The notes under the pieces were generated by a model that saw only the letters and a list, made by a program, of their open reading frames with translations, did not search any database and was not told the origin of the DNA. The position numbers were made by a program, and so were the translations under genes. From Chryseobacterium lactis (GTDB lineage: Bacteria; Bacteroidota; Bacteroidia; Flavobacteriales; Weeksellaceae): a stretch of DNA of 64,000 nucleotides. The DNA is taken from contig NZ_CP033924.1 in assembly GCF_003815875.1 (NCBI RefSeq), positions 4,216,001 through 4,280,000 on the forward strand. Direction: 5' to 3'. The first letter of the stretch is position 1; each line of letters begins with the position of its first letter. Below, in pieces: positions 45,095 to 53,116 of the stretch.

Positions 45095-45466
45095 TTACTG
45101 TTTTTTATCATGATTAATTAGCTTGATTGCGTAGTACGTAAGTAGTGCTGTCAGGACAAAATAAGGGAAGATAAAATGAAATTTATAGCCTGGGATTGTT
45201 TCAAAGTTCAATTTTTTCCTAATCAGATACATTAAACCAAATTTTAAAAGGATTAAACCGATAACAGACAATCCTAAAAATTCCGGGGCTATCCTGTTGA
45301 TCAAAATAATTAAAGTAATCATCATCATAAACATCACACTTAAGAAAAGATAAAATTTAATGATGACAATTTCATCCAGATGAAAAACAAATTTCCAAAG
45401 GGAAAAGTGAATCAGGAACGTCAGAAAAAAAAGGACTACAATAAGAATATTGGGATTAGATTTCAT
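45095..45466 (-). CDS. Small membrane protein upstream of atpB (AtpI/DUF6168-like position)
   Basis: 123 residues with four hydrophobic segments (about 5-25, 34-56, 66-88, 98-116). SLWKFVFHLDE follows the first one, and a basic stretch RKKLNFETIPGYKF lies between TM3 and TM4. In flavobacteria a small four-TM protein usually sits here, just before atpB, and is thought to help Fo assembly or cation transport in the way of AtpI; the assignment rests on position and topology only. A TATTTTTG box lies at 45512-45519 on the minus strand. The gene at 45035 has its own promoter as well. Confidence 0.6.
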   Translation of the reverse strand: MKSNPNILIVVLFFLTFLIHFSLWKFVFHLDEIVIIKFYLFLSVMFMMMITLIILINRIAPEFLGLSVIGLILLKFGLMYLIRKKLNFETIPGYKFHFIFPYFVLTALLTYYAIKLINHDKKQ

Positions 45467-46062
45467 TTTAAAATTATTTCACCTTTAGTCAAGGTTTATT
45501 TTAATTGATCGCAAAAATAGACTTTTTCTATCGTATTATAGTAAGATTTGATAATTATCATTTTTTCTATATATATAATATTATATGTACAATCTCTTTT
45601 CAGGTCGCTACATTCTAAAGTTAATTATCACTTCCCTTTCTTATTTTTCTATAAAAATCATCTATGAAAAAGTCTATTTCACATAGTAATCAGAAGATGG
45701 AAGCAAAAATTAACTCTAAAAAACGCATATTATTAAAAACACAAATAAAAAACTGAAATTCATATAGTTAAATTCAAAAACAGAACATTTCACATATCAG
45801 TATTTATAAATCTATAGTGTTAATTTATAAATATAGAAAGTCATCACTTTCTTTATAAAACCAGGCTCTGTAAGTTTGCTCAACCAAGAAGTTTGTTTTA
45901 AGTTGATTTCATAGACTTAACACCTTTTTTAAAAATCCACCTATAAACTTTTACTATAGACCTAGGCAATATATAGTGTCTGCTATTTGGACAGAATTAA
46001 ATAGCTATCAAAAAAATTCCTTGATATAAAAAGTGGAATTCTTTATTTTAAAAATTAACATT
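45467..46062. other. AT-rich intergenic region upstream of the RiPP precursor
   Basis: 596 bp without a gene. Very AT-rich, including a TA-alternating tract near 45570-45590. A TAAGTTTG box at 45871-45878 (plus strand) could be a -7 element, but no matching TTG lies 17-23 bp upstream and it is 185 bp from the precursor start. A direct promoter for the precursor was not identified with confidence. Confidence 0.5.
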
Positions 46063-46272
46063 ATGAAATTTAAATTCGATTTGAAATCAGATTCAAAAAA
46101 AATGGAAAAACATTCTGATTTATTACAAGACAAATTCTTAAAAAGAGAAATCAGCAAATCAATCACAGGAGGAAAGTCTGGTAATCCTGGCGAATCTCTT
46201 GAGCCGGAATGGTCTAACAATTGGTCAAATCTGGGCTGGAGCAATGCCTGGAGAAATGGTATCAACTGGTAA
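46063..46272 (+). CDS. RiPP precursor peptide with GG site and W-x-N-rich core
   Basis: 69 residues from the ATG at 46063; the frame's GTG at 46033 is less likely because it lies in the leader region. Residues 1-35 look like a leader (charged, KREISKSIT), followed by Gly36-Gly37, a double-glycine cleavage site for a C39-type peptidase. The 32-residue C-terminal core is low in hydrophobic residues except five Trp, placed as W50-S-N52, W54-S-N56, W59-S-N61, W63-R-N65 and terminal W69. The repeated aromatic-x-Asn pattern is what three-residue cyclophane (triceptide) radical SAM enzymes act on, joining the Trp ring to the Asn beta carbon. The adjacent radical SAM/SPASM gene supports this. No homologous precursor was recalled, so the family may be new. 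Export and protease genes are absent nearby. Confidence 0.8.
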   Translation: MKFKFDLKSDSKKMEKHSDLLQDKFLKREISKSITGGKSGNPGESLEPEWSNNWSNLGWSNAWRNGINW

Positions 46273-46286
46273 ACTCATATCAATAT

Positions 46287-46312
46287 AAGGCCTGTTTCTA
46301 CAGGCCTTTTTA
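46287..46312 (+). terminator. Partial terminator between precursor and maturase
   Basis: AAGGCCTG (46287-46294), TTTCTA loop, CAGGCCTT (46301-46308) followed by TTT. It lies 14 bp after the precursor stop codon and 18 bp before the maturase start. Read-through would give excess precursor over enzyme, as common in RiPP operons. Confidence 0.7.
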
Positions 46313-46329
46313 AATTAGAAAAAATAGAA

Positions 46330-47586
46330 ATGGAAGTTAAAATTGTTGTATTAAAAATTGCAAGCAGATGTAATTTAAATTGTTCGTATTGTTATATGTA
46401 TAATTTGGGTGATAAAACTTATAAAAATCAACCTAAAGTAATGAGCAAAGAAACGATTGAAAATATTTATAACAGGATCATTGAGCATTGCGAAGAACAT
46501 CATATTAAAAATTTCGGGATCATTTTACATGGTGGAGAACCATTATTAGCCGGACAAAAATACATCGAAGACTTCGTAAACACCGGTAAAAGGATGGCTG
46601 AAGGCAGGGTAAACTTCAGATACAACCTTCAAACCAATGGAATTTTACTTACCGAAGACATTGTAAATTCTCTTGAAAAATTAAGGGTTCATATCGGGGT
46701 AAGCCTGGATGGTCCTAAGGAAGTAAACGACAAACACAGATTTTACCATAATGGAAAGGGTTCTTACGATGATGTGATAAAAGGCATAAATCTTTTGCTT
46801 AATAACAGATCATACAAGGAACGTACAGGGTTATTATCTGTTATGAATATAGATTCAGACTCTATTGAAGCATATGACCATCTCAAAAGTCTGGATTTAA
46901 AAGGTGGCGACTTTCTATTTCCATATGGTACATACGACAATCCTCCTTTAGGGAAAACCGAAAGCACCGAAAATACATATTATGCTGATTGGCTGATTAA
47001 AATTTTTGATACCTGGTACAACGAAGATGAAACCACAAGACCATCTATCCGATTATTTGGGGATATTACAACTTCAATATTTGGAAATGATATCATGGCT
47101 GATTATTTAGGAAATAAAGACAATGAAGTTCTGGTAATAGAAACCGACGGAACCATGGAAGCTGTAGACGGTTTGAAATCATGTGGAGATGGCTTTACAA
47201 AAACAGGTGCTAATGTTAGCTCTTTTTCAATTAATCAAGCCTTAGACACGCCTCTAGCAAAGCTTTATCATTATAGTCATAAACATTTATGTAAAAAATG
47301 CAGATCATGCCCTATTAACGAAACATGTGGAGGTGGTGACTTAGCTAACAGATATTCTTCAAAAAACGGATTTGACAATCCATCTATCTACTGTTCAGAT
47401 CTTGAAAAGCTGATCTCGCATATTCAAAACAGAGTAATAGACAGATTACCACAACAACTGATAGAAGAAGCCGGAATCGAAAGATTAAGCCCTGAAAAAA
47501 TTCAAAAAATCAGAAATCAAAATATTCTTGAAGACAATACGGTTTATACAGATGAACTGTTAAGCCATTTTTATGCAAAAGCTTAG
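46330..47586 (+). CDS. Radical SAM/SPASM peptide maturase (XYE/GRRM/FxsB-like)
   Basis: 418 residues. The radical SAM cluster motif CNLNCSYC gives Cys14, Cys18 and Cys21; HGGEP at 67-71 and QTNGILLT at 101-108 are the SAM-binding blocks, and SLDGPKEVNDKHR (125-137) follows. A SPASM region near 270-360 carries VIETDGTMEAVDGLKSC (Cys285), Cys321, Cys324, Cys327, Cys333 and Cys355, with CGGGDLANRY (333-342) very like the CGGGxxxHRY of the XYE, GRRM and FxsB maturases that build cyclophanes in peptides. It is therefore predicted to install Trp-Cbeta(Asn) links in the peptide encoded 58 bp upstream. It is followed by ffh, with a promoter in between, so the cassette stops here. Confidence 0.85.
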   Translation: MEVKIVVLKIASRCNLNCSYCYMYNLGDKTYKNQPKVMSKETIENIYNRIIEHCEEHHIKNFGIILHGGEPLLAGQKYIEDFVNTGKRMAEGRVNFRYNLQTNGILLTEDIVNSLEKLRVHIGVSLDGPKEVNDKHRFYHNGKGSYDDVIKGINLLLNNRSYKERTGLLSVMNIDSDSIEAYDHLKSLDLKGGDFLFPYGTYDNPPLGKTESTENTYYADWLIKIFDTWYNEDETTRPSIRLFGDITTSIFGNDIMADYLGNKDNEVLVIETDGTMEAVDGLKSCGDGFTKTGANVSSFSINQALDTPLAKLYHYSHKHLCKKCRSCPINETCGGGDLANRYSSKNGFDNPSIYCSDLEKLISHIQNRVIDRLPQQLIEEAGIERLSPEKIQKIRNQNILEDNTVYTDELLSHFYAKA

Positions 47587-47669
47587 CATTTATAAACATA
47601 TATACCTTGCATAAATGAGAATTTTAAAATTAATTCCTTATTTTTGCAAACCTATAATTTACAATCAAT

Positions 47670-49031
47670 ATGTTTAATAGTTTACAGGATAAATTAGACA
47701 AGGCATTACACAATATTTCCGGTAGAGGAAAAATTACTGAAATCAATGTAGCGGAAACCGTAAAGGAGATCCGTAGAGCATTGGTGGATGCCGACGTTAA
47801 CTATAAAGTAGCAAAAGATCTTACCAAAAGAGTTCAGGATAAAGCATTAGGAGAAAATGTTCTTACTTCGCTTACTCCGGGACAATTAATGACAAAAATT
47901 GTTCATGATGAATTAGTAGATCTGATGGGAGGTTCTCAGGAAGGAATCAATCTTTCAGGAAAACCATCTGTAATCCTTATTGCGGGTCTTCAAGGTTCAG
48001 GTAAGACAACTTTCTCCGGAAAGCTTGCTCATTATTTACAAACCAAAAGAAATAAAAAACCTTTATTGGTAGCGTGTGACGTTTACCGTCCTGCAGCAAT
48101 TGACCAGCTAAAGGTGTTAGGAGGACAGATCAATGTTCCTGTTTTTACTGAAGAAGGTTCCACAAACCCTTCTACTATTGCTGAGAATGCTATTAATTTT
48201 GCAAAAGCCAATAATCACGATGTAGTAATCGTGGATACTGCCGGTCGTTTGGCGATTGATGAGCAAATGATGAACGAGATCAAATCGGTACATTATTTCA
48301 TCAAGCCACAGGAAACACTTTTCGTAGTGGATTCCATGACGGGTCAGGATGCTGTGAATACGGCAAAAGCATTCAACGATGCTTTGAATTTTGATGGAGT
48401 TGTTTTAACCAAATTAGATGGTGATACACGAGGTGGAGCTGCATTAACGATCCGTTCTGTAGTTGAAAAGCCAATCAAATTCATCTCTACAGGAGAGAAA
48501 ATGGAAGCTTTGGATCTTTTCTACCCGGAAAGGATGGCAGACAGAATCCTGGGAATGGGAGACGTTGTTTCCTTAGTAGAAAGAGCTCAGGAACAGTTTG
48601 ATGAGGAAGAAGCCAAAAGACTTCATAAGAAAATCGCTAAAAATGAGTTCGGTTTTGATGATTTCCTGAAGCAGATCAACCAGATCAAGAAAATGGGTAA
48701 TATGAAGGACCTGATGGGAATGATTCCGGGTGTTGGAAAAGCCATCAAAGACGTAGAAATCAGTGATGACGCCTTTAAACATATTGAAGCGATCATTTAT
48801 TCTATGACGCCTGACGAAAGAAGAACACCTTCTATCATTAATACTCAAAGAAAAAATAGAATTGCAAAAGGTGCCGGAAGAAAGATTGAAGATGTAAATC
48901 AGTTGATGAAACAATTTGATCAGATGGGCAAAATGATGAAGATGATGCAAGGACCTCAAGGAAAGCAGATGATGCAGATGATGAGCAAAATGCCGAATAT
49001 GCCTGGAATGGGCGGAATGTTTGGAAAATAA
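47670..49031 (+). CDS. ffh: Signal recognition particle protein Ffh
   Basis: 453 residues. Targets ribosome-nascent chains to the membrane together with 4.5S RNA. N domain (about 1-90), G domain with GLQGSGKTTFSGKLA (P-loop), DVYRPAAIDQL, DTAGRLAIDEQ and VLTKLDGDTRGGAA, and an M domain ending in a Met-rich tail (KQMMQMMSKMPNMPGMGG). A TATTTTTG box lies at 47639-47646. The gene is in its own unit, ending at a bidirectional terminator. Confidence 0.97.
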   Translation: MFNSLQDKLDKALHNISGRGKITEINVAETVKEIRRALVDADVNYKVAKDLTKRVQDKALGENVLTSLTPGQLMTKIVHDELVDLMGGSQEGINLSGKPSVILIAGLQGSGKTTFSGKLAHYLQTKRNKKPLLVACDVYRPAAIDQLKVLGGQINVPVFTEEGSTNPSTIAENAINFAKANNHDVVIVDTAGRLAIDEQMMNEIKSVHYFIKPQETLFVVDSMTGQDAVNTAKAFNDALNFDGVVLTKLDGDTRGGAALTIRSVVEKPIKFISTGEKMEALDLFYPERMADRILGMGDVVSLVERAQEQFDEEEAKRLHKKIAKNEFGFDDFLKQINQIKKMGNMKDLMGMIPGVGKAIKDVEISDDAFKHIEAIIYSMTPDERRTPSIINTQRKNRIAKGAGRKIEDVNQLMKQFDQMGKMMKMMQGPQGKQMMQMMSKMPNMPGMGGMFGK

Positions 49032-49056
49032 TCCCGAAACATACTATTCAAAATAT

Positions 49057-49090
49057 AAAATCCGACTCAAAATTGAGTCGGATTTTTTGT
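49057..49090. terminator. Bidirectional terminator between ffh and the porin array
   Basis: AAAATCCGACTCAA (49057-49070) and its complement (49073-49086), T-run on the plus strand; it serves ffh and the convergent outer-membrane protein gene. Confidence 0.88.
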
Positions 49091-49112
49091 TTTTTATCTC
49101 TAAACAGATAGA

Positions 49113-49757
49113 TTATTTATCTGATTTTTGACTTTTACCTTTGATAAAGTAAGAGAACCCAACATTCACTCCAAAAGTTTTAACATTGGTTTTGACCTCT
49201 GTATTCAATATTGTTTCTTTATTTGAGAACTGATCATAAGAAAGTCCTAAATTGATTCCTAAAGACGAAGTAGCCATATAAGTCACTCCTCCTTTTACTT
49301 TCCATGCTAAACCATCCGTTGTTGTATCAGTCTGCAGTAAAGGATCACCGGCATATACACTATCAGTATTAAACTTTGTTGTATTCGATGCATATCCGAT
49401 ACCTGCTCCTAAAAACGGTACAAATTTCGTGGAATTAGTGAAATAATAGGTAGCTGTAGGCATTACAGAAAAATTCGAACTTGTAGATTTAGTACCCTGA
49501 TACTTGGTCGTAGTCGTCATGTATCCTAATTCTATACCAACCGCTAACTTATCAATAACAAAATATCCTACGGAAGGAGAAACTGAAAAAGTGTTGGTCT
49601 TAGGCCCGTCAATAGACTTTCCCGCTACTTTTACAGTAGTTGTCGTATTGTTAAAACCCATCCCTGTGTTTCCACTGATCACCCAGTCACCTTTAGTCAT
49701 TTGAGCATTAGAAAGCCCGAAAAGCGCAATAGCGCCTGCTAATAATAGTTTTTTCAT
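49113..49757 (-). CDS. Outer-membrane beta-barrel protein
   Basis: 214 residues. Signal peptide MKKLLLAGAIALFGLSNAQ; the rest alternates polar and hydrophobic residues in about eight strands (VSPSVGYFVIDKLAVGIELGYM, FSVMPTATYYFTN, KFVPFLGAGIGYAS, GINLGLSYDQFS, TFGVNVGFSYFI) with an aromatic-rich C-terminal strand. Resembles the small OmpA/PorT-like barrel family of Bacteroidota (PF13505/PF13568 style); function unknown. Its signal peptide is almost the same as that of the gene at 50643-51251, so the two are paralogues. It follows the next barrel gene by 14 bp. Confidence 0.75.
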   Translation of the reverse strand: MKKLLLAGAIALFGLSNAQMTKGDWVISGNTGMGFNNTTTTVKVAGKSIDGPKTNTFSVSPSVGYFVIDKLAVGIELGYMTTTTKYQGTKSTSSNFSVMPTATYYFTNSTKFVPFLGAGIGYASNTTKFNTDSVYAGDPLLQTDTTTDGLAWKVKGGVTYMATSSLGINLGLSYDQFSNKETILNTEVKTNVKTFGVNVGFSYFIKGKSQKSDK

Positions 49758-49771
49758 GATTATTAATTGAA

Positions 49772-50434
49772 TTATTTAAATTTATATCCTAGTCCAAGTT
49801 GGAAGAAGTTCATTTTCATTTTTTCGCCATCTACAGGATTTTTAATCATATTAGTCAGCCCAAAGCTATAACGAGCATCCACAAATAACCCTTTATAAAC
49901 GGTATAATCTGCCCCTAAGAACAATCCGAAATCAGTAGACTTTAAAGAATCATCCAAAAATTTCTCTACATATTTTTCACCTTCTCTCACTGCATTTGGA
50001 TCTGCCATTCCACCATTCATCCCGCTCATTTCAAATTTTACTTTATTATTTGTTTTGAAGCTTACATATGGACCTGCGTATATACCTAGTTCAGGAGTCA
50101 CATAATACCTTGCGGAGATCGGAATAACAATTCTATTAAGATTTAGCTTTTCAGTCACGGTAACTCCAGGCAATGAGACTTCTGTTTTTCCACCTAAATT
50201 AGCATATTCAACTTCCCCCTGAATTGCAAACTTACCACTGAACTTATGTTCTACCAAGGCACCGATATAAAATCCGGATTTCGATTTGAAGCTACCTTCT
50301 ACTCCACCATATTCAATATCATTCTCATTGAGGTTTAATTTTGACAAAGCGTACCCACCCTTTACACCAAAAGTAGTTTGCGCATTTAGCCCTGCAAATA
50401 AGACAATTGCAGATGCCATTAAGATTTTTTTCAT
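49772..50434 (-). CDS. PorT-like outer-membrane beta-barrel protein
   Basis: 220 residues. Signal peptide MKKILMASAIVLFAGLNAQ. The pattern TTFGVKGGYALSKLNL, KSGFYIGALVEHKFSGKFAIQGEVEYANLGGKTEV, RIVIPISARYYVTPELGIYAGPYVSFK and TDFGLFLGADYTVYKGLFVDARYSFGL is that of the PF13568 (outer membrane beta-barrel) family. A paralogue with the same layout is at 52338-53000. It is the first gene of a two-gene unit with 49113-49757. Confidence 0.77.
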   Translation of the reverse strand: MKKILMASAIVLFAGLNAQTTFGVKGGYALSKLNLNENDIEYGGVEGSFKSKSGFYIGALVEHKFSGKFAIQGEVEYANLGGKTEVSLPGVTVTEKLNLNRIVIPISARYYVTPELGIYAGPYVSFKTNNKVKFEMSGMNGGMADPNAVREGEKYVEKFLDDSLKSTDFGLFLGADYTVYKGLFVDARYSFGLTNMIKNPVDGEKMKMNFFQLGLGYKFK

Positions 50435-50591
50435 GATTATTATATTTAAGTTATTTAAATGCAGATTTTGGAAATTTATTTCTAACCTGCATTTTCATTG
50501 TTTTGTTAGTCTGTTTTTTATTCCAAAAGTTACAGAAGAAATAATTTCAGGTTACAGGATTTCAACCTACAATCATCTTTCTAACGTATCA

Positions 50592-50624
50592 AAAAAAGCC
50601 CCAAGAAAGATCTCAGGGCTTGTT
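50592..50624 (-). terminator. Terminator in the barrel array
   Basis: AAGCCC (50597-50602) pairs with GGGCTT (50616-50621) around an AGAAAGATCT-type loop; T-run on the minus strand; 19 bp after the stop codon of the gene at 50643. Confidence 0.72.
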
Positions 50625-50642
50625 TATTATATGCTTTGTTTA

Positions 50643-51251
50643 TTATTTTGCAAATACATATTTAACTCCGAAAGTTACAGAAGATAAGTTCAATCCGAAG
50701 TTATAGTTGTTTGTAGCATCACCATCTTTTGGCTTGTAGTTGTTGTAACCAAACTCACCGATAGTAGCTTCGATAGACCAGTTCTTGTTTAAGAAATAAT
50801 CTAAACCTGGCTTCACAGTAACACCGATCTGAGTGTATTTAGCTTCATTAGAAGTTGTAGTGTTTCCTACTGTGTTTTCAATTTCAGTTTTTCCAAACTG
50901 CATTGGCACTGCTAATTGTCCGAAGATGTATAATTTTTCAGATAAAGTCCAGTATTTTCTTACGAAAGGAGCAACAACGAAAGCTGGCTTCTTAGTTACA
51001 TTCTCAGTTAAAGTAGTCGTTGTGGTTGTTTTTTCAGTTTGGTATCCAATACCTAATCCAACTGCTAAGTTAGTGTCAACGAAATATCCAACTGTAGGTA
51101 ATACGTTGAATTTTTCTTTTTTATAATTACCATTGTCAGTTTCTTTTTGAGAATACTCAACAGATCCTGATAAATATGTAGTTCCTTTAGCAATCTGAGC
51201 GTTTGATAAACCAAAAAGTGCGACAGCACCCGCTAATAATATTTTTTTCAT
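50643..51251 (-). CDS. Outer-membrane beta-barrel protein
   Basis: 202 residues. Signal peptide MKKILLAGAVALFGLSNAQ, followed by strands FNVLPTVGYFVDTNLAVGLGIGYQTEK, FVVAPFVRKYWTLSEKLYIFGQLAVP, TQIGVTVKPGLDYFLNKNWSIEAT and SSVTFGVKYVFAK. Paralogue of the gene at 49113-49757. A TAAATTTG box at 51280-51287 on the minus strand may be its -7 element. It is monocistronic and not part of any recognised pathway; structural or adhesive role in the outer membrane is a guess. Confidence 0.73.
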   Translation of the reverse strand: MKKILLAGAVALFGLSNAQIAKGTTYLSGSVEYSQKETDNGNYKKEKFNVLPTVGYFVDTNLAVGLGIGYQTEKTTTTTTLTENVTKKPAFVVAPFVRKYWTLSEKLYIFGQLAVPMQFGKTEIENTVGNTTTSNEAKYTQIGVTVKPGLDYFLNKNWSIEATIGEFGYNNYKPKDGDATNNYNFGLNLSSVTFGVKYVFAK

Positions 51252-51655
51252 TTTAAAAAATTTTAATACTTTCTGGAGGCAAATTTACAGTGGCTACCAC
51301 GAATATTAAAATTTGTTAATGTGATTAATATCACTATTGTTTTTAAGCATTTTGTAAAAATAAATCATATTAAAAGAAAGGCTTTGAGTTTTTCACAATA
51401 TTATGAATAAAAAAACTCCAATTTCTCAACCAGAGTCCAATATATTTACTCTTTCGCCTTTGTTAATTTCTGCTAAAACATCCCAATTTCACATATAAAC
51501 TTAACGTACAGAGTTAAAACATTAACATTTAAGCCATTAATATTTTAAAATTAAACACTTGTTTACAAACGAAAAATTGAAGTTTAACAAGATTTAAGGT
51601 ATAAATGACCTTATTCTACTTCTTCAGCCCTTACAATCTTATAAATAACAACAAG
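51252..51655. other. AT-rich intergenic region, no gene seen
   Basis: About 400 bp between two barrel genes. Apart from the TAAATTTG box near 51280 and the terminator at 51656 nothing was recognised: no ORF with plausible composition and no RNA-like folding seen by eye. Confidence 0.5.
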
Positions 51656-51680
51656 AAACTCCGGCCTTCGGCCGGAGTTT
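51656..51680 (-). terminator. Terminator in the barrel array
   Basis: A perfect GC-rich stem, AAACTCCGGCC (51656-51666), TTC loop, and its complement (51670-51680); about 20 bp after the stop codon of the gene at 51701. Confidence 0.82.
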
Positions 51681-51700
51681 CTATAATTTATAACAACTTT

Positions 51701-52198
51701 CTATTTTAAAAAGAAATTATATCCCAGGTTGATTGCTCCTACATTCCAGTTATGTCTGTACCATCCGTAGTCACGTCTGTTACTGATACTCTGATATCCT
51801 AAATACAACTCTCCTTTCTTCATTTGATATCCAAATTTTGGCTGAGCGTAGAATCCACCATCTACTCCGTCTTTTGTAGAAATACCATAACCTAGGTCTA
51901 ATCCTACAAAGATAGGAGCTCCGGCAAATTTATATTTTCCCGAAACGGCTACCGGGATAAATCCGAAATCATCAAAATGATCTTTTCCGAAGAAGTGAGA
52001 ATATCCTGTCGTTACCCCAAGATCAAGACCTTTAGTAATGTTCCACATATAAGCTGCGTCTACACCTAATGTAAATGAAGATACGTCGCTCGCATCAGAC
52101 ACAGGAACACCAATGTGCCCACCAATTTTAAAACCTTCCTGTGCTTGAGCTGCACCTCCTAAAAGTGCAAATGCACCTAGTACTAATAGTTTTTTCAT
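51701..52198 (-). CDS. Small outer-membrane beta-barrel protein
   Basis: 165 residues, the smallest barrel of the array. Signal peptide MKKLLVLGAFALLGGAAQAQ, then GFKIGGHIGVPVSDAS, SFTLGVDAAYMWNITKGLDLGVTTGYSHFFG, FIPVAVSGKYKFAGAPIFVGLDLGYGI, FYAQPKFGYQMKKGELYLGYQSIS and the C-terminal WNVGAINLGYNFFLK. Eight short strands suggest an OmpX-size barrel; the VxxGF-like ending supports BAM-dependent insertion. A TACTTTTG box at 52227-52234 on the minus strand may be part of its promoter. No pathway can be assigned. Confidence 0.73.
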   Translation of the reverse strand: MKKLLVLGAFALLGGAAQAQEGFKIGGHIGVPVSDASDVSSFTLGVDAAYMWNITKGLDLGVTTGYSHFFGKDHFDDFGFIPVAVSGKYKFAGAPIFVGLDLGYGISTKDGVDGGFYAQPKFGYQMKKGELYLGYQSISNRRDYGWYRHNWNVGAINLGYNFFLK

Positions 52199-52284
52199 TT
52201 TTTTAGTAGCTTTTGAATTACGGCCCCAAAAGTACTAATAATTTTCTTCATAGCGATATAGGCAAGAATTTACATTCTGAACAA

Positions 52285-52315
52285 CAAAAAAGCAGGGCAA
52301 AAATTTGCCCTGCTT
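52285..52315 (-). terminator. Terminator in the barrel array
   Basis: AAGCAGGGCAAA (52290-52301) with TTTGCCCTGCTT (52304-52315), T-run on the minus strand; 22 bp after the stop codon of the gene at 52338. Confidence 0.87.
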
Positions 52316-52337
52316 ATATCAATAATTTGTATAATTC

Positions 52338-53000
52338 TTAGTTTCCTCCAAATTTGAAACCAACACCTACTTGTATAAAGCTATTGGTAAGCTTATACCC
52401 TCCTTCAGCATGTTTTGCAAGGTTAGAAACACCAAGGTTATATCTTGCATCGAAGAACAACCCGTTTTCCAACATGTACTCAGCACCTAAAAACGGAGCA
52501 AGGTTTAGAGTATTTAACTGATCTTTGATATCCACTTCATCACTTCCCTCAAGCTCAACCAATGGTCCTAATCCTAAATCAGCAGAATACTTTTGTTTTG
52601 CAGATAAGATAAGTCCTACATTAGCTCCGGCAGAAACAGATAATCCTTCAGTGATAAAATATTTAGCAGAGATAGGAATCAATAGTGTATGATACGTTTG
52701 TTTTGCTTTAACGTTTAAAAATGTAGTTGGATCTTCAGGATCAGCAGCTTCTACATTCATTTTTCCACCAAGTGGAGAATATAAAAGTTCTCCTTGAAGA
52801 GCAAATTTATCACTTAGTTTATATTCCACCAATCCACCGATATAGTAAGTATGTAGAGGATCAGAAGTTTCAGAGTGACCATCGCCCTTTGCTTTTAATG
52901 TAGAATATGAATATCCTGCTTTAGCACCGAATCTCACTTCCTGAGCATTTACGTTTGCGCCCAACACAGCGACTGCTGCAATAAGTAAAAGTTTTTTCAT
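52338..53000 (-). CDS. PorT-like outer-membrane beta-barrel protein
   Basis: 220 residues. Signal peptide MKKLLLIAAVAVLGANVNAQ, then VRFGAKAGYSYSTLKAK, YYIGGLVEYKLSDKFALQGELLYSPLGGKM, TLLIPISAKYFITEGLSVSAGANVGLILSAK and APFLGAEYMLENGLFFDARYNLGVSN, closely matching the strand layout of the gene at 49772-50434 (paralogue). Ends ...FIQVGVGFKFGGN. A well-formed promoter lies just upstream. It may be a general outer-membrane structural protein; the true function is unknown. Confidence 0.77.
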   Translation of the reverse strand: MKKLLLIAAVAVLGANVNAQEVRFGAKAGYSYSTLKAKGDGHSETSDPLHTYYIGGLVEYKLSDKFALQGELLYSPLGGKMNVEAADPEDPTTFLNVKAKQTYHTLLIPISAKYFITEGLSVSAGANVGLILSAKQKYSADLGLGPLVELEGSDEVDIKDQLNTLNLAPFLGAEYMLENGLFFDARYNLGVSNLAKHAEGGYKLTNSFIQVGVGFKFGGN

Positions 53001-53027
53001 TGTTAACTAGTTTTTAATTAAGGACTG

Positions 53028-53057
53028 CAAAGCTAATTATTTTTTACTAATTAACAA
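53028..53057 (-). promoter_or_regulatory. Bacteroidota promoter of the PorT-like gene
   Basis: On the minus strand TTG (53055-53057), a 19-bp spacer and TAGCTTTG (53028-53035), about 28 bp before the start codon. Confidence 0.6.
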
Positions 53058-53116
53058 ATTTTAGCTTAAAAAATTAAGGTTAACAAAAGGTTAATGGAAA
53101 CTTTTACTTATCTTTT

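Noticed and set aside
46008..46265. Minus-strand ORF of 85 codons opposite the precursor peptide
   Set aside because: It is only the antisense shadow of the precursor core and leader; composition and start are implausible, and the plus frame has the GG motif and the adjacent maturase.
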